The notes beneath the pieces are model-generated. The model worked only from the letters and a program-made list of their open reading frames with translations. It was not told the origin of the DNA and searched no databases. The translations under genes and the position numbers were made by a program. 27,272 nucleotides of DNA. It comes from Bigelowiella natans CCMP2755. Lineage: Eukaryota; Cercozoa; Chlorarachniophyceae. Location of the stretch: the NCBI GenBank assembly GCA_000320545.1, contig ADNK01001136.1, positions 20,001 to 47,272 on the forward strand, read 5' to 3'. Below, in pieces: positions 20,765 through 27,272 of this stretch (within the stretch, counting starts at the first letter, position 1; each line of letters begins with the position of its first letter).

Positions 20765-23390
20765 TGTGAAGCCTCTATACTATGTTTTTCAATAAACATC
20801 ATGCAACGATTTTATCCATTTTATTCCATTACAATTCAATTTTGCTAGAGGTGAAGCGAGGCCTTCGAAAACGGAAGCTCTTCCAATTGGAGGTATTTTG
20901 CACACGTGATATTTGTGCCGTAGTTCCATTTCGCAGAACTTAAGAGTATGTATTCACACATAGAGCAACCGACTGATTACATATTTTGCGTCAGAGAAAT
21001 TGAAACGAGAAGACCTTCTAAGGCTACCAGTCACTGTCCTTGTTGACGCAATAATGGAACGGTTCTCTCCGAAATTACATTTTACATATTGATAGGATTG
21101 ATATGGTTGAATGAAGCAAGCCTTTATGTGACCTATTTTTGCAACACGATCAGAGCATGAATGAGTAGAAGTCAACCATATTTTTGTTTTCCCCAATATA
21201 ATTGAAAATTAATCTTATACACGTAATATCTGTTTTTGCTGTTCACCACCAAATTTTACGGCCTTAAAAGTGAAGAACAGATCGAACAGATCGATGAATT
21301 TCAACTGAAATTGGGCGTGGCTCTTGGGAAATTAAAAAAGTTTCATCAAAAGCTACAAAAGAAAATGCCTGTTGAGTTTGCACAAGTTGCACAGTCTATG
21401 ATGACTTCGGTATCCGATCTAACCATTTTTTCAATTATGACAAAACTACACGAGTCTTGCATATGTGAAATGCTGCTATGGTATTTTTCGTGAGAATTAT
21501 TATCTTCATAAGATGTCCATGGTCGCAGATAAAGAATGAAGAACATTCACCTTCATATTCGAATCCGTTGAAGAAGCGCAATCGCTCTGAGCTAAACACA
21601 TTTTCCGGGTCTCCATATTCATGGCTGTTTCCGACGGGCCAAAAACGGCAGCGTAGGGTGCGTTGTTCAGAAAAACACAGTATACGCATAGGACATCATT
21701 GCGATGTGATATGTTCTCAGGTGGGAGGGGAACACATCGTTATGATCAAGGAATTGAATCCGGACGATTATAAAGACGTTCGAAACAACAACACGTACCT
21801 TTGGATAAACGGGGAACATCGCATGAAGGACATCGTTCGAGTCTTCAAGCCTATCAAGAGCGAGCTTGCTGCACAATACGACTACGATAGGACAGTGGAG
21901 TTGCATGGAGAGGCTGATGAGAAGCTGAAAGTAAAGTTTGCACGGTCTGATAATGGAACCGTGAGGATACAGCAAAAACCTAAGGAACCCGCCACCATTA
22001 ATCTCAGCGGAACGATCTTCCTCAAAAGCAACTTCCCCATTGAGAAGCTAGAGCTATTAGATAAGGACATGAAGCCCATCAAGAACAAAGTGTATCAACG
22101 TTTGCTGCATCATGAGCCACTGAGGCAGCAGCATCAGCATCTCGATGTCGCTAAATACAAACGATCTTCGCAACTTACCAAAAAGCCTAGATTATCGTCT
22201 AAATCACCGTCGAATACTATCCCCGCATCGATACGTAAAACGGAGGGACATTCTCTTGGAATTGTTGATAACTCACCAATGGAAACGGAAACAACGTCTC
22301 AGGAGAGTGGGAAAATTGAGAAACACTTTCCGAAAAAGCCACACCGTAAAGGGTTCGAAAAGGCAATCAAGGAAATGAAAAAGATCGCAGTAGTGAGACC
22401 TAGCAAAAAGCCGGAGCCTGTTATTACCCACAAGTTTGCATTGATAATCGGTAATGGAAACTACAGCATGTGCTCGTTGGGATCAAACCCTGTTAACGAT
22501 GCACAAGCCATGAGGAATGAATTTGAATCTGAGTACGGTTACACGGTCTTCTATCATGAAAACCTGACAAGTCAGGGTATGAAGAAAGCTCTTTACGAAT
22601 TTGGAGAAGCCCTCTGCCAACATAAAGGCAATTCTCTAGCAGTTGTATTTTTCGCCGGCCATGGTATCCAAACAGCAATTGGGGACGAGGTCGATGATTT
22701 TCTACTGGGTATTGATTGCAACTTTGCGCATGAAAGGTAGAGAGGTTACTGCCTTCTCGATTATCATTTAAATAACTCCATTTTCCTGTTTTAGGGAACT
22801 GATAAGGAAAGAACTATGTGTTAAAGCTATAGTTGACGAATTGGATGCAGCAGAAGTCTCGATGGCGATTCTGGTGCTAGATTGTAATCGTGATTCTTCA
22901 GGTATTTGGATACATAAATCATCAACCATCTCTCAAACAACACAGTTATGATCTACTATTATGTTAGGATTACCAGGCTCAAAGGTAAGTAAGAATCGTT
23001 CATTGACGAGAAGTGGTTTGGAGATTCCAAAGGAAGAGTTACAAAGATGCATGATATTCTACGCTTGCCAACCAGGTAAATTTATCTTTGGTAACACAAA
23101 AGATTCTTGGGCCGAAGGATGGTTAAATGGTGTGTGTCACATATGTGTCAGGCGAGGTAGCTGGAAATGGAGAGAACCAACATGGACTGTTCACCGAATC
23201 ATTGATGTTAGCCCTTAGAAGCCAGAGGAAAAATTGTAGGCATTCTCCAAGATTCATCGATCTCTTAAATGACGCTGCAAAATTGATGAAAGATCGAGAA
23301 CAGATACCTGCTTTTGAAATAATGCCGCTACCTGGCACAAGCACTGACATTTGCATTGATGGAACCCTCTACAAAGACTGGTACAAATGA
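20575..23390 (+). CDS. Caspase-like cysteine peptidase (C14 family)
   Basis: Proposed exons 20575..20685, 20849..20892, 21281..21409, 21529..22736, 22795..22901, 22968..23075, 23152..23390 (TGA). The protease fold begins at KFALIIGNGNY; catalytic His is in VVFFAGHG (codon 22660-22662) and catalytic Cys in LVLDCNRDSS (22883-22885). These are followed by MIFYACQPGEVAGNG and HGLFTESLM, the small-subunit-like part. The GHG and DCNR contexts are nearer to bacterial-type orthocaspases and paracaspases than to plant metacaspases. Upstream lie a Lys-rich coiled coil (about 21281-21409) and a beta-rich, basic linker. The last three exons are joined by introns of only 58-76 bp. No ATG begins the first two exons in frame, so either the gene is the 3' half of the ankyrin gene or it starts at a Met at 21365. 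The catalytic exons are firm; the first two are inferred from phase. Confidence 0.84.
20735..20761. repeat. (GA)n microsatellite
   Basis: About 13 GA units in the proposed intron 20686..20848 between the ankyrin and caspase parts. It is the only clear dinucleotide array in this locus. Confidence 0.85.
20791..20796 (+). terminator. Possible polyadenylation signal AATAAA after the ankyrin part
   Basis: A canonical hexamer. If used, it ends a shorter ankyrin transcript; if the ankyrin-caspase fusion is right, it lies within an intron. It could support alternative polyadenylation. Confidence 0.35.
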
Positions 23391-23654
23391 GAGCTGAGAA
23401 GTCACAAGCACGCTGACACAGTGGAACGATGTAGAGAAGTAATTGCCTTCCACATGCACACATTTGTGATCATCATGTGGCAACCAACATGCGCTCCTTC
23501 ATGCCAACCAGCGACAAACACCATGCACGATGTTGTCACGTAGCAGACTGCTTGTCCATGTGCAATTGCCACATGAACGCTACACGCACTGCGTGGCATC
23601 GACGACAGGACATGGATGCTTCAAAAATGCATACTTCACGCGATGGCAGAGACA

Positions 23655-23660
23655 AATAAA
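23655..23660 (+). terminator. Polyadenylation signal AATAAA for the caspase-like gene
   Basis: A canonical hexamer about 265 bp after the TGA stop, in sequence with no other coding potential. Confidence 0.5.
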
Positions 23661-23730
23661 CACAACATGAGCTTTGTAACCATAACCGCTGCTTCGTACT
23701 GGTACATTAGAATGACCATTGAAAGATTAT

Positions 23731-23769
23731 GAGACGGATGTAATGAGATGTTTAAATTTTTTCAATGGT
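23731..23769 (+). repeat. Convergent-gap dispersed element, copy C
   Basis: Begins GAGACGGATGTAATGAGATG and ends AAATTTTTTCAATGGT. With the preceding ACCATTGAAAGATTAT (23715) it is bounded by a 9-10 bp inverted repeat (ACCATTGAAA / TTTCAATGGT). A diverged inverted relative lies at 24067-24097. Confidence 0.75.
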
Positions 23770-24328
23770 ATAACTATGACCATTGAAAGATTATAGACAC
23801 ATGTAATACCATATATATACAATATATATGATGTTACTGTGTCTATTATAAGTATAGCTCTACCATATATATACTATATATATGATATTACTGTGTCTAT
23901 ATTATTGTAAAGGATTTGTTCAGTTTCATCTACGGAGCATGGAAACAATTAGAAGGTCGCTATATCGCGAGCGCTATAGCCGCTACTTTGCATAGATGGC
24001 TGTACATATTAGGATGAAGAACTCGCACAGCAAAGAAATCACGCACATATTAGGATGACTATCGTACGTTGAAAAGATTTAATCACTTTATTACATCGCT
24101 AGCAACCGTCTAAATCATTGTTACTGGTGTCTGCCGTCTCTTATTATTACGTCTAGAAGTGAGCTCGGCACCACCAGCTTCTACCTGCTTGCACAAAAAT
24201 TATTTCAAACTTTTCTACGTACGGTCTAGTCTTCATGAGTGTCGTTGGAACCATTGTGTATGAGCGCATCCCCAATTAATCCCACGAGTGTCATTATCAT
24301 GACAGCTAGATAGCCTGCATCGCAGCTA

Positions 24329-24951
24329 CTAAAAAGCGAGCAACATGGTAAGAACTAATGCGAGAAGCGCAGCAGAAATGATGCTTCCAATTGCATGGCC
24401 GGGCCCTATATGATCTGCGCAATTATAATAGTCATCTTTCCCTACTTCTTTCTTCTCAGCTTCCTTTCGCCATAAGTAGGCAGATCGGGCATCTATCATT
24501 GTGAATACCGTTTGAACGGAGAATAAAGTTATCAGCTTTCGATCAACGGGATCGAATCCTTCGATGGCACCTGCGTTCGATGTATTGCGACGTTTATTGC
24601 ATGCAACACAATAATATCTACCACTATAACATCATTATAACAGAAGCGGCGAGAGAATAATTCTGAGACGCTGGTGAGCGTCATATCACGAGAACATGAA
24701 GGACGAAAGTCAACTGTATTACCGGAAATAGAACTAATAAGAAGTGCAACCATCCAAAGTAATGTGAGTACGACGTAAGAGTTGGCCAGTGCAAATGGAG
24801 GGAAGGATCTTCGTATTAGCGTGGCAAATGCCCAGATCGAAATACTGATATCAGCGACAGCCACGAAGATGGTGCAACCTCTAACTGCAGTCAGCTTCTG
24901 ATATCTTATGCTTTCGTTCAGAGTTAATGCGTCGAAAATGATGTTCAGATT
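24329..24951 (-). CDS. Four-helix integral membrane protein, 5' end unresolved
   Basis: Two exons on the minus strand: 24951..24723 and 24570..24329 (stop TAG), intron phase 1. They join SSIS to a Gly codon, then AIEGFDPVDRK. The product has four hydrophobic segments: CTIFVAVADISISIWAFATLI, NSYVVLTLLWMVALLI, LITLFSVQTVFTMIDA and AIGSIISAALLALVLTMLLAF, the last almost at the C-terminus. Between segments 3 and 4 is a charged loop with RKEAEKKE and one Cys. The pattern recalls MARVEL/tetraspan-type proteins, but no family motif is decisive. Exon 24951 has its acceptor GAGCAG about 20 nt behind a C run on the sense strand, like other genes here. The first exon with the start codon must lie in 24952..25741 and could not be fixed. 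Confidence 0.62.
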
Positions 24952-25741
24952 CTGCTCGTAATTTCAGAAGGGGGGCTAGGGGGGGACACAGAATCAGAAA
25001 TATTTGTAAACTGTACGAGTTCTTTTTAGTTTTAAGGATCAAGACATCCTTGCAACGAGTGTTGTTGAGGCTCTGCTGCATGCAAACGCCTGTCTCCCAT
25101 GTGGTTCTGGCGCATGTAGATTTTATCAACGCTTTGTTCATTGTGCATTGTTCATTGTTCATTGCTCGCAATGTTTAAGCTGAATGCATGCTCTAGATGC
25201 TGCATGCATTCGCTTGTTGTCTCCCCATGTGGTTCCACATGCGCATGCAGTAGATGTGCATCAATGCTTTGTTCATTGTTCAGTGTTCATTGCTCATCAT
25301 CATCAACAGGCTAGCAGGGTGCTGCCAAGTCCTCGCAATGGCATTTTTTTGAAGGCGCAGCTTCGTCTAGCTAGCCAGTTCGTGCTGGCAACGTGGATTC
25401 GTGTGCGATGCAAACTCACACACAGGGGCAAGCTAGCAAGCGTGTCAAGCTGTCAAGGTGCATGTGTGAACGGTGCTGGTGTTCCTTGCAAGCATGCCAG
25501 CATGCACGCTGGCACGTGCAGAGACTCAAGTCTTTGTGCTCCTCAATTTCAGACAATGCATTCAGTGCTGACGTTCTTGTTGGTTGCGCGATTCCATGAT
25601 TGCAAGCAATGCCAGAATGACAAAGACAACAAATAGCATCTGTGCGTGCACGAGCAGTCATTGCTTTGCCTCTCATCTAGCACTCTCTAGCTAGCTCTGT
25701 CAAATCTCAAGCTTTTGTCGCGCGCCTGTTGCATGCATGCA
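24952..25741. other. Intergenic / 5' region between M3 peptidase end and membrane-protein gene
   Basis: It should contain the promoter and first exon of the minus-strand membrane-protein gene, but no start exon with the right phase is convincing (a MQQSLNNTRCKD frame near 25085 is one candidate). The region is unusually rich in GCATGC and GCTAGC palindromes and carries a diverged direct duplication (about 25073-25165 and 25197-25297). A plus-strand frame 25184..25636 lacks family features. Confidence 0.5.
25073..25297. repeat. Diverged direct duplication, about 95-100 bp units
   Basis: Both units share GCTGCATGCA, GTCTCCC, CATGTGGTTC, GCGCATG and TAGAT, then GCTTTGTTCATTGT and TGTTCATTGCTC. 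Spacing is about 124 bp. It also includes short repeats of TTCATTGT. Confidence 0.7.
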
Positions 25742-27205
25742 TCATTGATGATCGGAGGATACAACTGCAGCACGGCTGATGTCAAGCTCGGGAGATCCCA
25801 GCACATCTTCGAGCAACGCCTTCGGGTCCTTGCTAGCTCCTGGCTCGAGAACCGTTCGTCGATACCTGATCCCGCACAAAATATTGCCAACTCAAGGCCT
25901 TTCATCAGCTGAATGAAAATGGTGAAAGCCCGAGTCATTCCCTCCACGACAAACTGCAGAAACATCCACATCGACGATGCATGCAATGTGCGGACAGCAA
26001 GCTTTACACCTTTCCCCCGCCTCGCTGCTGAGGGGGTCGTCTTCGAACACGCTTTGCCACACTTGCTCCGCGAACATCGTGCCGTACAGATAGCTGTAAT
26101 ATGACCCTGCGTAGTGCGTGAAGTGCTCGAATCGCGTCTGCCAAAGCGGCTGCTCAGGAAGCTCTACCGGCAATATTTCTTCCATCACCGAACGTACGAT
26201 AGAGGAATGATCGATCGAAGAGGCCTGGGAGTGACCCTGGGAGCGCGCGGAAGGCGGCCCGCAGAGGAGTTGGTCAACCTGTCGAGTGTTTCGGATGATG
26301 AGGGGGGGCGAGGAAGGGAGGAGGGGAGAAAGACAGACAGAGATATGGAGAGAGAGAGAGGAAGAGAAGGCAAGGAAAGACTGGACCTTTGCTCGATACA
26401 CACTGTTTAGAGTGTCTATTGCATGGAAGAGCCGCTTTGACTTTCGGAGCTTGGAGACCTTGATGGTAAAGAGTCAAAGTGGCCACGGCAATATTTCGCA
26501 GAACGAAGATGTCAGAGAGATATATGAAACAATTGGTTCGCTGCCTCATCATGCGTGAGACAAACGAGAGAACGCTCTCACACCACTACGCTTCAATGCG
26601 TCATCCATTCGTTCGAAATGCATGCAGAATGCATGAACGTTGGTACTAGCTAGCTGTTGATGCATGCTGGGATTTGTAGCTACGTGTACTTCATTTCACA
26701 TACCGTATCCGAGCTAATAGTCTCCCCCGTCTAGAAGTAAAAAAGAAGGGGGTTGGGTTCGTGGTTGTTTATAACTTTTCTGAGCATTGCAAAGCCCTTC
26801 CGTTTTCCTCCCCCCTCCCCCCTCCCTCGTTGTTGATTCTCAAACATACACCGTCCACACACACGCACGCACACACGCACAGGCGCTGCTTCTCACCCTA
26901 TAATGCTTTGCGAACAGCTTCAAATACCTTCAGAACGCACACACACACACACACAAAACAAGAAAAACCATACAATCGACAACGAACATCACAAACGTAC
27001 ACACACACACGCGCGCGCACGCACGCACTTTCAAATCTCACCCGCACACTCATTCCTCCTTTTCTTCCTCGTATAAATCTCTCCCCTCGCTCATCACACC
27101 CTGCCTTTTTTTACACACAAGCAACGAATGAGGTACCTATGATCGTAAGCAAACTTCTCAATCACGTGAGATGGCGTCTCGACGAAGTCCAAAGGGCCTC
27201 GGAAC
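25742..27205 (-). CDS. M3-family oligopeptidase C-terminal part (mitochondrial intermediate peptidase-like)
   Basis: Zinc metallopeptidase that trims short peptides or cleaves octapeptides from imported mitochondrial precursors. Exons in window (minus): 27205..27137, 26927..26897, 26730..26704, 26458..26387, 26278..26010, 25865..25742 (TGA), all phases matching. The order of conserved blocks follows the family: GPLDFVETPSHVIEKFAYDH, LKLFAKHYR, TGE, VSKLRKSKR, VDQLLCG, then WQTRFEHF-THYAGSYYSYLYG, FEDDPLSSEAGERYRR and EPGASKDPKALLEDVLG. The His/Tyr substrate-binding segment (HYAGSYYSYLYG) is present. The HEXXH zinc site should lie upstream, outside the window. Two exons are only 31 and 27 bp. 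The C-terminus after LDIS is short compared with animal homologues. Introns hold (CA)n, (CT)n and C runs on the sense strand. Confidence 0.9.
26939..27014. repeat. (AC)n / (GC-AC)n microsatellites
   Basis: CA/CG dinucleotide arrays at about 26939-26955 and 26999-27027, in the M3 peptidase intron 27136..26928; similar CACACG arrays at 26856-26881 lie in the following intron. Confidence 0.85.
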
Positions 27206-27272
27206 CTAGCATTTTATCAAACAAATATATGTGTACATCTACATACAACTATTTACCCTCCCCCCCCCCCCA

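Larger units (their letters stand above)
23391..24328. other. Convergent 3'-3' intergenic region (caspase gene / four-helix membrane protein)
   Basis: No gene is supported. AATAAA at 23655-23660 suits the caspase transcript. A reverse AATAAA (TTTATT at 24087-24092) suits the minus-strand gene and lies inside an inverted relative of the dispersed element. Two copies of ATGACCATTGAAAGATTAT occur at 23712 and 23775, and AT-rich near-palindromes (ATATATAC...) at about 23812-23890 are duplicated. Confidence 0.6.

Noticed and set aside
25184-25636. 150-codon plus-strand ORF with a true ATG
   Set aside because: His/Cys-rich composition follows the GCATGC-rich DNA; it overlaps a direct repeat and shows no motif, splice context or downstream signal.

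Overview
This is a gene-dense piece of nuclear DNA from an intron-rich eukaryote, probably a unicellular alga or related protist. There are no bacterial signals. Exons are short (27 bp to about 2 kb) and joined by GT-AG introns of about 60-400 bp. Many introns carry AT, GA, CA or trinucleotide microsatellites and long C runs just upstream of the acceptor. A fungal-type Zn2Cys6 domain, a two-pore potassium channel fused to EF-hands, and a signal peptide on an otherwise Rubisco-methyltransferase-like SET protein fit a stramenopile-like or other secondary-plastid lineage. The species cannot be named from the sequence. All multi-exon models were assembled by hand from homology to remembered family motifs, ORF continuity and agreement of splice phase; none is backed by RNA.

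Layout, left to right: (1) 1-1090, minus: 5' part of an NHL beta-propeller protein with a hydrophobic N-terminus. (2) 1950-7015, plus: 17-exon SET-domain methyltransferase. (3) 7602-12046, minus: 11-exon two-pore K+ channel with EF-hands. (4) 12450-14063, plus: N-myristoylated coiled-coil orphan. (5) 14931-15770, minus: single-exon Zn2Cys6 regulator. (6) 16433-20461, plus: protein with an unknown N-terminal region and 19 ankyrin repeats. (7) 20575-23390, plus: caspase-like C14 peptidase, probably the C-terminal half of gene 6. (8) 24329-24951, minus: four-helix membrane protein, 5' end unresolved. (9) 25742-27205, minus: C-terminal part of an M3 oligopeptidase (mitochondrial intermediate peptidase type), running off the right edge.

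The genes alternate so that there are three convergent 3'-3' gaps (7.0-7.6, 14.1-14.9, 23.4-24.3 kb) and three divergent 5'-5' gaps (1.1-1.9, 12.0-12.4, 15.8-16.4 kb). A related element of about 40 bp occurs in all three convergent gaps. A short motif around TTGTCGCAGGT recurs in two of the divergent gaps.

The most notable system is the ankyrin/caspase locus. The exon chain from the ankyrin array to the protease can be joined with every phase matching, giving a predicted protein of about 1770 residues (recognition-type repeats, then coiled coil, then protease). That architecture resembles a signal-sensing protease. The joining exons are inferred and need transcript evidence.
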